From positions 19,017-83,016 of the forward strand of contig CAIONS010000069.1 of the NCBI GenBank assembly GCA_903859715.1: a stretch of DNA of 64,000 nt, in the 5' to 3' direction. The notes below the pieces were generated by a model. It saw nothing but the letters and a program-made list of their open reading frames with translations, was not told where the DNA came from and did no database searches. Within the stretch, counting starts at the first letter, position 1. Each line of letters begins with the position of its first letter. The translations under genes were made by a program, and so were the position numbers. The stretch comes from an uncultured Opitutia bacterium. Its GTDB lineage: Bacteria; Verrucomicrobiota; Verrucomicrobiia; Opitutales; Opitutaceae. This document shows, one piece after another, positions 1 to 10,343 of the stretch.

Positions 1-1
1 A

Positions 2-760
2 ACCCGCCTGCCGCTCGCCGCCGGCTATGTCTGGCAGCACGAGAAAACGCCCTACACGCATCCCGCCACCTGCAACCGCGGCAGCTATCCCGTCTGCTCC
101 GGCGTCTTCGGCCTCGATCCCAAGGAAGACCCCATCGTCCGCCCGTGGCTCACCGACCCGAAGACCGACGCCCGCGTCATCCGCCTCATGGTCTACGTGT
201 GGCTGATGATGGAAATGGACGCCATCGATTATCTCTCGACCGTGTTCATCGAGACGCCGACTGCGCCGTTCGACCTGCACTACGATCTCGCGCGCCATCT
301 CTGGGACGAGTCGCGCCACAGCCAGTTCGGCTTCCGCCAGCTGCCGAAACTCGGCGTCGACCTCATGACGGTCGAGCACTCGCTCGATCTCTACAACATC
401 CTCGTCCAGATGCCGCCGCACGAGCGCTACGCGATGATGACGATGGAATTCGAGGCCAACAGTTTTCCGACCAAGGCCACGGTGATGGACCGCGTGCGCG
501 AGCTGAACGACTTCGAGGCCGACACGCTCCTCGCGTTCGACCGCAACGACGAGCAGAACCACGTCCGCTACGGCCACCGCTGGCTGCCGGAAATCATGGC
601 GCTGTTCGGCGAGACGCGCTCCACCGAGGATTTCGTGAAGGAGACGAAGGCGAAATTCTACCAGTTGGCCGAGATCTATGGCGGCAAGGTCCCGCATTCC
701 CTCCCCGCCAGCCGCCGCCTGACTGGCGAAAAGATCCTGAAGCTCGCCGGCGTCACCTGA
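2..760 (+). CDS. Ferritin-like (diiron-type) protein, 5' end outside window
   Basis: The reading frame is open from the first bases of the window to a TGA at 758-760, so about 252 C-terminal residues are visible and the start lies upstream. Two ExxH motifs, ESRH and EQNH, sit in helical stretches, with further acidic residues in MMEMDAIDYL and MTMEFEANSF. This E...ExxH...E...ExxH arrangement is that of ferritin-like four-helix carboxylate metal proteins. The substrate and exact family cannot be told; a DUF455-like or other uncharacterised ferritin-like protein is possible. An internal ATG at 188 is not the start, because coding character continues upstream of it. Confidence 0.7.
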   Translation, partial: TRLPLAAGYVWQHEKTPYTHPATCNRGSYPVCSGVFGLDPKEDPIVRPWLTDPKTDARVIRLMVYVWLMMEMDAIDYLSTVFIETPTAPFDLHYDLARHLWDESRHSQFGFRQLPKLGVDLMTVEHSLDLYNILVQMPPHERYAMMTMEFEANSFPTKATVMDRVRELNDFEADTLLAFDRNDEQNHVRYGHRWLPEIMALFGETRSTEDFVKETKAKFYQLAEIYGGKVPHSLPASRRLTGEKILKLAGVT

Positions 761-773
761 TTTTCTTGGAGAT

Positions 774-820
774 GCGGCGCCCTCGCCGCGTCCAGCGTCC
801 ATCCGCGGCGAAGGCGCCGC
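774..820. repeat. Extragenic palindrome
   Basis: A 17-base arm at 774-790 pairs with 804-820 with one mismatch (GCGGCGCC core) around a 13-base loop. It lies just after the ferritin-like gene. No T-run follows, so it reads as an extragenic palindrome or RNA-stabilising hairpin, not a classic intrinsic terminator. Confidence 0.5.
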
Positions 821-930
821 GGCTCCAATGCTGTGTGAATCCCGGCATACCAAGGAAACTCCGTCCCCGCCTGAATGTTCGGTCGCTCACCGCTTGAAAG
901 TGCGCTGAACCTGCTCTTCTCTGAATCTGG

Positions 931-3042
931 ATGTTTGCCCCAATTTCCCGTCTGCTCACGCTCTTCTGCTGTCTGACTCTGGCCGCGCACGCCGGCAGCC
1001 TGGTCTCGCTCAAGACCACCCCGCTCACACCCGCCGCAGCCGTGGCGGCCATCGCCGCGGACGAGATCCAGCCTTTCAACCTGCAGGGCAAACCCGTGCC
1101 CCTCGGCACCCGCCTGCAAGGCCAGAGCCTGCCCGGTCTCAATTCCGCACTTACGCCCGTCGTGGCGGCCGTGCAGGATGACACGCTCTACGTCATCACG
1201 ACCGGGACCGATGGCGCGACCGCCTTGTGGCGTTACACCGCGAAGACCGGCGGCTGGCAGCGGCTCGCCGCGCCGCCAGGGACCCTGCTCCCGGTCGCGC
1301 AGGCCGTGGGGCCGTCCCATATCCTGTTTCTCGCACCAGCCGGTAGCGGCGCCGTCGAGGTCTTTGGTTACCATCTCATCACCGACACCTGGGCCTCCTT
1401 CGGCACGTGGTCCGCGCCGGGACCCATCGATGCCGCCCGCGGTTCAGGCAATGGCTTCATTCTCACGGCGCATGATGCCGGCGGCACCGCCAGTCATACC
1501 CGGATCGAGATCACCACGATCAAGCGCGGCCTCAAGGTCATCGATTACGTCGTCATCGTCATCTATCTCTTCGGCGTCGCCGGCATCGGTTTGTATTTTT
1601 ATCTCACCGGCAAGAAAGACACAGCCAACTTCTTTCTCGCCGGCCGGAAAATCCCATGGTGGGCCGCCGGCCTCTCGCTCTATGCCACCGGCACCAGCGC
1701 CATCAGCTATCTGGCCATCCCCGCGAAATCCTACGCGACCAACTGGCTGTACCTCGCCCAGAACGTCATCGGCTTCGTCGGCACCATCTACGTCGGGTTC
1801 GTCATCGTCCCGCTGGTCCGCCGACTCAACCTCGTTTCCGTCTACGAGTATTTGGAACTGCGCTTCCACCCCGCCGTGCGGATGATCGCCTCGTTCATCT
1901 GCATCGTGCAGCATCTGGCGGGGCGCATGAGCATTGTCCTCCTGCTGCCCTCGCTCGCGCTCTCCGCGGTCACCGGAATCTCTGTCGTCACCTGCATCCT
2001 GATCATGGGCCTGATCACCACTGTCTACACGTTTCTCGGCGGCATGAAGGCCGTCATCTGGACCGACGTGTTGCAGGTGTTCGTCATGGTCGGCGGCGCC
2101 CTGTTCGCGATGGCCTGGATGATCCATGGGGCCGGCGGCCTCGGTGAAGTCGTGCGTGTCGCCCACGCCGGCGGGAAGACCCACCTCTTCGACTTCAGCT
2201 TCGATTTCACGATCCCCAACGTCTGGATCTTCATCCTCCTGCTCATCGTCGGCACGCTCACCTGGCCGCAGGATCAGGTCATGACGCAGCGCGTGCTGTC
2301 CACCAAGGACGACAAGGCCGCGCGCAACTCCGTCTTCATGCTCACCGCGCTCGTGCTGCCGGGCAGCTTCATGTTCTTCGCCCTCGGCACGCTGCTGTAC
2401 GCCTACTACAAGGCGCATCCTGCCAGCCTCAACCCGCTGCTCGCGACCGACCAGACGTTCCCGCAGTTCATCGCCGCGGAACTGCCGCCGGGCGTCACCG
2501 GCCTGATCATCGCCGGCATCTTCGCCGCCTCGATGGCCACGCTCAGCTCCAACATCAACTCCATCTCCACGCTGGTCTCGGTGGATTTCTATGAACGCTA
2601 CGCCAAGCGGCCCACCGCCGCGATGAGCGTGCGGCTGGCGGAACTCGTCACCGTGCTCACCGGCATCATCGGCACCGCTCTCGCCCTGTACCTCTCCACG
2701 CTGAAAATCCAGTCGCTCTTCGACAAATGGCTGGAGCTGTTCGCCCTGCTCGGCGGCGGTTTCGCGGGCATCTACGCGCTCGGGATGTTCACCCGCCGGG
2801 CGAACTGGCAGGGCGCGGTCATCGGCATCGTCATGAGTCTCGTGATGACCCTGCTCGCGAAACTCTACACGCCGGTGCACGTGCTGATGTACATGGTCAT
2901 CTCGATTTCCTCCTGCATGGCCTTCGGCTACCTCGGCAGCTGGTTTTTCCCCTCGCCCGCCCAATCCCTCCGGGGCCTCACCATTTTTGACCAGATCAAG
3001 GGCGGCGTCACCGTCGACCCGGCCAAGCTCCGCGGCCACTGA
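931..3042 (+). CDS. Kelch-like domain fused to SSS-family sodium:solute symporter
   Basis: A 703-aa inner-membrane transporter with an extra N-terminal domain. Residues 1-22 form a signal peptide or first membrane anchor. Residues about 25-190 look like a beta-propeller/kelch fragment (repeated LWRYTAKTGGWQRL and VFGYHLITDTWASF strands). From about residue 200 onward there are some 13 hydrophobic segments typical of SSS symporters, including FFLAGRKIPWWAAGLS and the TxAISYLAIPAK region that begins the transport core. SSS proteins move sugars, sialic acids, amino acids or organic acids with sodium. Kelch/SSS fusions related to sialic-acid mutarotases are known in related phyla, so a sugar or sugar-acid substrate is likely but unproven. 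The Gfo/Idh/MocA gene begins 9 bases downstream, suggesting uptake and oxidation of the same compound. Confidence 0.85.
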   Translation: MFAPISRLLTLFCCLTLAAHAGSLVSLKTTPLTPAAAVAAIAADEIQPFNLQGKPVPLGTRLQGQSLPGLNSALTPVVAAVQDDTLYVITTGTDGATALWRYTAKTGGWQRLAAPPGTLLPVAQAVGPSHILFLAPAGSGAVEVFGYHLITDTWASFGTWSAPGPIDAARGSGNGFILTAHDAGGTASHTRIEITTIKRGLKVIDYVVIVIYLFGVAGIGLYFYLTGKKDTANFFLAGRKIPWWAAGLSLYATGTSAISYLAIPAKSYATNWLYLAQNVIGFVGTIYVGFVIVPLVRRLNLVSVYEYLELRFHPAVRMIASFICIVQHLAGRMSIVLLLPSLALSAVTGISVVTCILIMGLITTVYTFLGGMKAVIWTDVLQVFVMVGGALFAMAWMIHGAGGLGEVVRVAHAGGKTHLFDFSFDFTIPNVWIFILLLIVGTLTWPQDQVMTQRVLSTKDDKAARNSVFMLTALVLPGSFMFFALGTLLYAYYKAHPASLNPLLATDQTFPQFIAAELPPGVTGLIIAGIFAASMATLSSNINSISTLVSVDFYERYAKRPTAAMSVRLAELVTVLTGIIGTALALYLSTLKIQSLFDKWLELFALLGGGFAGIYALGMFTRRANWQGAVIGIVMSLVMTLLAKLYTPVHVLMYMVISISSCMAFGYLGSWFFPSPAQSLRGLTIFDQIKGGVTVDPAKLRGH

Positions 3043-3051
3043 CCTTTCCCG

Positions 3052-4149
3052 ATGAATAAAACCTATCGTGCAGTGCTGGTCGGCACCGGTGGCATTGGCG
3101 ACGCCCATGTGCGCGCCGTGGCCGACACCCTGAGCCGCGTCTCCCTCGTCGCCGCGTGCGACATCGACGCCACCCGCGCCCGCGCCTTCTGCGACAAGCA
3201 TAAGATCCCCGCGTCGTACACCGACTATGCGGCGATGCTGCAGGCCGAGCGTCCCGACATCGTGCTCATCGCCGCGCCGCCCGGCCTGCATGCCGACATG
3301 AGCATCGCCGCCATGGAGGCCGGCGCTTGGGTGCTCTGCGAAAAACCCCTCTGCGCCTCCCTCGCCGAGTTTGACCGCATCGCCGCCGCCGAACAGCGCA
3401 CGGGCCGGCGCACCGCCTGCGTGTTCCAGATGCGCTTCGCCACATCCAATACCCATGTGCGCTCGCTGCTCGCAGCCGGCCGGTTCGGCCGTCCGTTGAT
3501 CGCCGTGTGTAATACCCTCTGGTACCGCGATGCCGCCTACTACGCCGTGCCGTGGCGCGGCCGCTGGTCCACCGAGCTCGGCGGACCGACCATGAGCCAG
3601 GGCATCCACACGATGGATCACTTGCTGCACCTCCTCGGGGACTGGACCGAGGTCAAGGCCGTCGCCGACACGCTCTATCACCAGATCGAGGTCGAGGATG
3701 TCTCCATGGCCCTCGTGAAATTCGCCAGCGGCGCCCGCGCCTCCATCATCAACAGCACGCTGTGCCCGCGCCAGGAGACCTACCTCCGTCTCGACTGCGA
3801 GCGTGCCACCGTGGAACTCACGCACCTTTACGCCTACCAAAGGGAAAACTGGAAGCTCACGCCCGCCGATCCCGCCTCCAGCACCGAACTCATGACCGCC
3901 TGGAACAACTTCCCGCCCGACGTCGGCTCGACCCATGGCGCGCAGCTCAACGCCTTGGTCGGGAACATGGACGCTGCCACCGTGCCGCTCACCAGCGGCG
4001 CCGAGGCCCGCCGCACCCTCGAGTTTCTGACCGCCCTGTACAAGTCCGCCTACACGGACACGACCGTCACCCGGGGCTCGATCCAGCCCGGCGACTCGTT
4101 TTACACGGCGCTCCACGGCGGCCTCGCCCCTGTGCGGCATAAAAAGTAA
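3052..4149 (+). CDS. Gfo/Idh/MocA-family NAD(P)-dependent oxidoreductase
   Basis: A 365-aa cytoplasmic dehydrogenase. The N-terminus carries the Rossmann dinucleotide motif GTGGIGDAHVRA, and EKPL at about residue 98 is the family's conserved lysine motif. The C-terminal half is the mixed alpha/beta substrate domain (GGPTMSQGIHTMDHLLHLLG with a catalytic-type HxxD). Members oxidise or reduce sugars, inositols and sugar derivatives. It starts 9 bases after the symporter stop, so the two are probably co-transcribed. Exact substrate is unknown. Confidence 0.88.
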   Translation: MNKTYRAVLVGTGGIGDAHVRAVADTLSRVSLVAACDIDATRARAFCDKHKIPASYTDYAAMLQAERPDIVLIAAPPGLHADMSIAAMEAGAWVLCEKPLCASLAEFDRIAAAEQRTGRRTACVFQMRFATSNTHVRSLLAAGRFGRPLIAVCNTLWYRDAAYYAVPWRGRWSTELGGPTMSQGIHTMDHLLHLLGDWTEVKAVADTLYHQIEVEDVSMALVKFASGARASIINSTLCPRQETYLRLDCERATVELTHLYAYQRENWKLTPADPASSTELMTAWNNFPPDVGSTHGAQLNALVGNMDAATVPLTSGAEARRTLEFLTALYKSAYTDTTVTRGSIQPGDSFYTALHGGLAPVRHKK

Positions 4150-4202
4150 ATATCTTGCCAAGCCCGGGCCCGGCGCGTGCTTCGTCAGGCGCGGTCTCCA
4201 CC

Positions 4203-5966
<1,764 letters not shown>

Positions 5967-6055
5967 TTTTGACTGCCGCGGCCGGGCATGGCACCCATGG
6001 GACAATTCCGGGTCACATTTCGCGCCCTGCTTCCACCCTCGTTCGTTTCTCACCC

Positions 6056-6565
6056 ATGAAAACCCTGTTCGCCCTGTTCCTCCTTACGGCCGGCGTCGCC
6101 CTCGCCCAGTCCTCCACCACCTTTCCCGGCGTTAAGACCGTGATGTCGCCCGAGGACTTCGCCCGCGCCGGCCTGTCCGCTCTCACCCCCGAGCAACTGG
6201 CACTGATCGACGCCGCGATCGTCAATCATTACAACCGTACCGTGACGACCGCCGCCAGCCAGCAGGCCGCCGTCATCGTGCAGCAGCAGACCATCGCCAC
6301 GAACAAGCGCAGCTGGCTCGACCGTTTCGGCATGCCCGACTTCGGCACGGACTGGCGGAACATCCCCAGCCTCAAGGCCCATTGCACCGGCTGGGTCGGC
6401 GGCAACAGCTTCAAGCTCGACAACGGCCAGGTCTGGGAAGGCTACGACACCATCACCACCGAGGTCGCGAACAAGGACATTGAAATCCAGGCGCGCCCCG
6501 GCGGCGAGTTCGCCCTCATCGTCAACGGCATCAATACGACGATCCAGGTTCACCGGATTAAATAA
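6056..6565 (+). CDS. Small secreted protein of unknown function
   Basis: A 169-aa protein not recognised as a known family. The ATG at 6056 gives a clean signal peptide (MKTLFALFLLTAGVALAQ) with a likely cleavage after ALA; the open frame extends 29 codons upstream but lacks a signal there. The middle is helical and polar (PEQLALIDAAIVNHYNRTV, QQAAVIVQQQTIATNKRSW). The C-terminal 70 residues look like a small beta domain (GWVGGNSFKLDNGQVWEGYD), of the kind seen in uncharacterised periplasmic proteins. It follows the ABC exporter by 89 bases. Confidence 0.7.
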   Translation: MKTLFALFLLTAGVALAQSSTTFPGVKTVMSPEDFARAGLSALTPEQLALIDAAIVNHYNRTVTTAASQQAAVIVQQQTIATNKRSWLDRFGMPDFGTDWRNIPSLKAHCTGWVGGNSFKLDNGQVWEGYDTITTEVANKDIEIQARPGGEFALIVNGINTTIQVHRIK

Positions 6566-6740
6566 GCTCGAAGAAAGAAGTTCGAAATCCGAAAGGTCCG
6601 GAGTCCGGTCGCTCTTGATTTGAAAACGCCGTCCGCGCCACCTTCCGGGCACGCCTTCGAGCGATGCCTTTTGATCTTCTTCCCTTGTTGCTTCCGAACT
6701 TCGGGTTTCCTTCGGATTTCGGATTTTAACCTTCGAGCTT
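6564..6740. repeat. Intergenic imperfect inverted repeat with 'ttcggatttcgga' units
   Basis: The gap between the secreted protein and the mutarotase-like gene is bounded by related inverted arms at 6564-6593 and 6711-6740 (aagctcgaag at one edge, cttcgagctt at the other, with aaatccgaa units inside). The ttcggatttcgga unit recurs within the gene at 54149-55732, around 54851-54873, so it belongs to a dispersed repeat family. Confidence 0.55.
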
Positions 6741-6753
6741 CCTTTCCCTCGCC

Positions 6754-7614
6754 GTGCTCACCCTCAACGACTCGACGCTGACCGTCGACATCCTCGACCC
6801 CACCGACGCCACGGACTGCGCCCACCAAGGCCTCCGCTACTGCTGGGGCGGCTACATCTGGCAGATCCGTGATGTCCAAGCGGGTGAACTTCTTTCCGGC
6901 GCGGAATATCCGAATCCGAGCCCTCGTCCGTTCAACGGCCAGGGTCTGCCCGAATCGTTCCGGCACGCCGAGTTTGGCACGAATCGCCCGCTCATCCTGG
7001 AAAAAAATCGCGGCTTCATCATCGGCATCGGCGAGGTCGCACCCGACAACGCCGGCGAGCTGGTTGTTACCGAACCCTGCGCCTGGACGATCACCCGCAG
7101 TCCCGGCAGCATCGAGTTTTGCACCGGGCAGTCCGGGAACGGCTACGCCTGCCAGCTCACCCGCCGCCTCACACTCGCCGGCCGCACCCTCACGTCCGCC
7201 ACGTCGATCACCAACACCGGCTCACGGCCGCTGCCCTTGCACTGGTTTGCCCATCCGTTTTTTGCGCTCTCCGACCGGCTCCTCACCTGCGACCTGCCCG
7301 CCAGCTGGGGCATGGCCGCAAACGCCGGGTACACGCTCGATGCCGCCCACCGGCTGGCCTTCAAGCGGCGCTTCGAGTCCATCGACGACGGTCATTTCGA
7401 AAAACTGATCATCAGCCGCGGCACGACGCTGCGCGCCACGGTTTCGCATCCCAAACTGGCCGGGATCACCTTCTCAACCGACTTCACGCCGGATTTCTGT
7501 CCGGTCTGGGGCAACTGCAACACCTGGTCGATCGAGCCGTATATCATGAGCGAACTCGCCCCCGGCGCCCAACGCGCCTGGCAGCTCCGCTACGATTTCG
7601 GCTCCGTGGCCTGA
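6754..7614 (+). CDS. Aldose 1-epimerase-like (galactose mutarotase fold) protein
   Basis: A 286-aa protein starting at GTG 6754. It has the beta-sandwich sequence character of sugar mutarotases and related carbohydrate-binding proteins (HWFAHPFFAL, SATSITNTGSRPLPLHWF, WSIEPYIMSELAPGAQ). The segment TSITNTGSRPLPLHWFAHPFF resembles the conserved 'NTG...P...HPYF' region of the GalM superfamily. No signal peptide is seen, so it is cytoplasmic. Substrate is unknown; the nearby symporter and dehydrogenase suggest a sugar. Assignment is to the fold, not to a proven activity. Confidence 0.6.
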   Translation: MLTLNDSTLTVDILDPTDATDCAHQGLRYCWGGYIWQIRDVQAGELLSGAEYPNPSPRPFNGQGLPESFRHAEFGTNRPLILEKNRGFIIGIGEVAPDNAGELVVTEPCAWTITRSPGSIEFCTGQSGNGYACQLTRRLTLAGRTLTSATSITNTGSRPLPLHWFAHPFFALSDRLLTCDLPASWGMAANAGYTLDAAHRLAFKRRFESIDDGHFEKLIISRGTTLRATVSHPKLAGITFSTDFTPDFCPVWGNCNTWSIEPYIMSELAPGAQRAWQLRYDFGSVA

Positions 7615-7678
7615 GTCCGATGCTGCCCTGGTAGCAGCCGACGTAAGGAGGCTGGGGATTTAGTCCGTCCGCCAAAAA

Positions 7679-10120
7679 TCACAGGCTGCGCAAACAATCC
7701 GCCGGATTGATCCGCTTCAGCCGGAACAGGCTCGGGATGCACGCCAGCACCGCCACCACCAGGATCGCCAGTGCTACACCCGCGTAGGTCGCCGCATTGT
7801 GCGGGTCCACTCCGTACAGCAGCGAACCCAGTCCGCGAATCACCTGGCTCGTGATCACCAGTCCAAGCGCCACGCCGATCAGCGCGGTGATCACATGCCC
7901 GCACGTGAAACCGGTCCACAGCATCCGCGGCTCCGCCCCCAGCGCCATGCGGATGCCGAATTCCCGCGAGGATTGCAGCACTTGCGCCACCGTGAGGCTG
8001 TAGACGCCGATCGCGCACAGCAGCAGGGCCGCGATGGCAAACACCGTGGTCAGATCCGAGGTCATGCGCATGGAGCTCAGCATCAGGTCGATCTGGCCCT
8101 TGATCGTGGAAGGAAAATAAAGCGCGAGGCGCGCATCCGTCCGATGGATCGCGTCGGTGAGTGAGCGGATGGTGGGCACGCCGGCCTGATCACGTACAAA
8201 AATAAAAGTGCCCGAACCCATCCCCCATTTCAGGCTGTAGGAAAAGAAAAACGCGTCATTCGTCCGGGCCGTCGGGCCGTTGGCCTGAAAATCCTTCACT
8301 ACGCCGCGCACCACAAACTGCTCCGGCGGTTCGTTGTCCTTCATCCAGCGGAAGCGCAGGTAGACCGCGCGCTGCAGCGGATCCTGCCCGGGCCAGAGTT
8401 TTCGCGCCAGCGACTCGTTGATCACAGTGTAGGGCGGGCCCTCCACCTTGGCGTCATAGGGCGGAAACGTCTCCCCGGCGACAAACGGCACCTGCAGCGT
8501 CGCAAAATAATCCGCCGAGACTTCCGACTCGAAGGCCTCGCCCCGTTCCGCGTGCTGCGCAAACGCCCCGGGATCGAGCGCATAGGTGCAGTACGGGCCG
8601 TTGCTATAGCCGGGGGGATTGCCCGCGAGGGCCGCCGCCGCGGTCTCTCCGCGGGCCTTCACCTGGTCCAGCGTCCGGTAGTGCAGCTCGAGCCGCTTCG
8701 AATCCTCCGTTTCCTTCGGATAGGAAATCGCCTGGTTGGTGAGCTTGCCCATGAAGATCCGGCCGGCGGGATAGCCCCATTGTTCCTGTCCCACATTGTA
8801 GCTTGAGCGGACGAGCAGTCCGGAGGTCACGCCCAACACGGTCAGCAGGGCAATCTGGCCCATCAGCAACAGCCGGCGCCAGACCGCGCGGCCCGTGCCC
8901 CGGCTCGCGTAGGCGTGCTCGCGGATCACCCGGTCCGGGTTGACCCATAGCAGATAGATCGCCGGCGCAATCACCGTCACCAGCGCGGACACCGCGGCGA
9001 GGATCAGCGCCATGCCCACGTGACCCCATTGGAAACGATAAACCAGCCAGTAGGGCGCGTTGAGCGATTTGACCCGGTCGTAAAGCAACGGGCCGATCAC
9101 CGGCAGCAGGGCGATGCTGATGACCGCCGCCAACGACGCGATGATGCCCACTCGCAGGCAGACGGTGCGGATCGCCGCTCCGCGCGGAATGCCGAGCGCC
9201 AGCCCGGTCGCCACCTCGGAACGCCGGCCCAGGAAATCGATCAGCATCAGGTTCGCGGCATTGGCACAGCTCACCAGCACGAAGAGGACGGAGAGCGCGA
9301 AGAGGATCGCCGCGCTGACGCGGACATTGGCCAGCAGGTAAAAGTCCCGCAGCGGGAGCAGTGCCGGGCGCAGCTTGTACTTGTTCGCCGGGCTGTCGGG
9401 GCCCAGCTGCCCGAGGATGATCTGCAGGTCGCCCGCCGCGCGCTCCGGGGTGACGCCCGGTTTCAATTTCACCAAGGCGTCGCGCATTGGATTCCAATTG
9501 GAGTTGGGCGTCGAGCCGTACGAGAGCCACAGATCCTGGTCGTTGGGAAAGCGGAACTCCCGCGGCATCACCCCCACGATTGTCACCGGGGCGCCGCTCA
9601 CCGTCATCGTCTGGCCGACAACGTCCGGTGCGCCGTTGTAATTGCTTTCCCACATGCGCCGACTGAGCAATGCCACCGCCGCCGAGCCTTCCTTGTCATC
9701 CTCTGGAGTGAACAGCCGCCCCAGCATCGGCCGGGCTCCCACCACCTGCAGGGCATGCGAGGTCGGGTACGAGGCCATGAACCGCTCCTCGCCGCCCGGC
9801 GTGCGCACAAAGACCGAGTTGTAGAACGAGAGTTCGTGGAATTCGGAAAAGACCTTCTGTCCCGCCTTGTAGGCGATGATCTCCTCTTTCGATGAGTGCT
9901 GCCGAAATCCCATCGCCGTGCTGCCGGCATAGGTCATGACATAGTACTCTCCGTGAGGATCGAAATCCGGCTCACTCAAGTGCACCGTCTGAAAAAGTGT
10001 CCAGCTGAGGAGGGAAAGCACCACCGACACCGCAAAGGTCCCGAGCAAGAGTCCATTCTGGACCCGCCGCCGCATCAACTGGCGCAGCGACAGCACGAAC
10101 TCAAACCAGAGCACGTTCAT
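7679..10120 (-). CDS. ADOP-type (MacB/FtsX-like) ABC transporter permease, copy 1
   Basis: An 813-aa protein with the duplicated MacB_PCD-FtsX architecture: an N-terminal helix (RRRVQNGLLLGTFAVSVVL), a periplasmic domain (MPREFRFPNDQDLWLSYG), three helices, a second periplasmic domain and three C-terminal helices (VFAIAALLLCAIGVYSLTV). It ends in LKRINPADCLRSL. This is the layout of the 'acidobacterial duplicated orphan permease' group, which usually lacks a neighbouring ATPase, and none is adjacent here. The start at 10120 (MNVLWFEF) matches the family; the frame is open to 10198. It is a tandem paralog of the gene at 10344-12779. Confidence 0.85.
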   Translation of the reverse strand: MNVLWFEFVLSLRQLMRRRVQNGLLLGTFAVSVVLSLLSWTLFQTVHLSEPDFDPHGEYYVMTYAGSTAMGFRQHSSKEEIIAYKAGQKVFSEFHELSFYNSVFVRTPGGEERFMASYPTSHALQVVGARPMLGRLFTPEDDKEGSAAVALLSRRMWESNYNGAPDVVGQTMTVSGAPVTIVGVMPREFRFPNDQDLWLSYGSTPNSNWNPMRDALVKLKPGVTPERAAGDLQIILGQLGPDSPANKYKLRPALLPLRDFYLLANVRVSAAILFALSVLFVLVSCANAANLMLIDFLGRRSEVATGLALGIPRGAAIRTVCLRVGIIASLAAVISIALLPVIGPLLYDRVKSLNAPYWLVYRFQWGHVGMALILAAVSALVTVIAPAIYLLWVNPDRVIREHAYASRGTGRAVWRRLLLMGQIALLTVLGVTSGLLVRSSYNVGQEQWGYPAGRIFMGKLTNQAISYPKETEDSKRLELHYRTLDQVKARGETAAAALAGNPPGYSNGPYCTYALDPGAFAQHAERGEAFESEVSADYFATLQVPFVAGETFPPYDAKVEGPPYTVINESLARKLWPGQDPLQRAVYLRFRWMKDNEPPEQFVVRGVVKDFQANGPTARTNDAFFFSYSLKWGMGSGTFIFVRDQAGVPTIRSLTDAIHRTDARLALYFPSTIKGQIDLMLSSMRMTSDLTTVFAIAALLLCAIGVYSLTVAQVLQSSREFGIRMALGAEPRMLWTGFTCGHVITALIGVALGLVITSQVIRGLGSLLYGVDPHNAATYAGVALAILVVAVLACIPSLFRLKRINPADCLRSL

Positions 10121-10239
10121 AAGGGGCGGCTCAGCGAAACGGGGCGGTGACACGTTGGCCATTCTAATTCCCAACGGCACCTGCGATGGCTTGCGCAAGA
10201 CTCCGCGACGAATTCGACCCCGCCGCCTGAGCAGGAACC

Positions 10240-10327
10240 GGATAAAGCGCGAAAGCGCAAAGGGGCGGCGGCCGCGTGACTTCTTTTGCGATCGGCCTTC
10301 GCGACTTTGCGTCTTTGCGCTTTATCC
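10240..10327. repeat. Extragenic palindrome of the 'cgcaaag' type
   Basis: Inverted arms at 10240-10262 and 10305-10327 (ggataaagcgc against gcgctttatcc, with repeated gcgaaag/cgcaaag units). It lies between the two ADOP genes. A closely similar element occurs at 12898-13012, so it is a dispersed element, not a specific terminator. Confidence 0.7.
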
Positions 10328-10343
10328 AACTTCCCGCCTGCCC

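Noticed and set aside
1444..4161. Long minus-strand ORF (905 codons) opposite the symporter and dehydrogenase
   Set aside because: It overlaps two well-supported genes and has Gly/Arg/Glu-rich, non-domain sequence; GC-rich third positions create such antisense frames.
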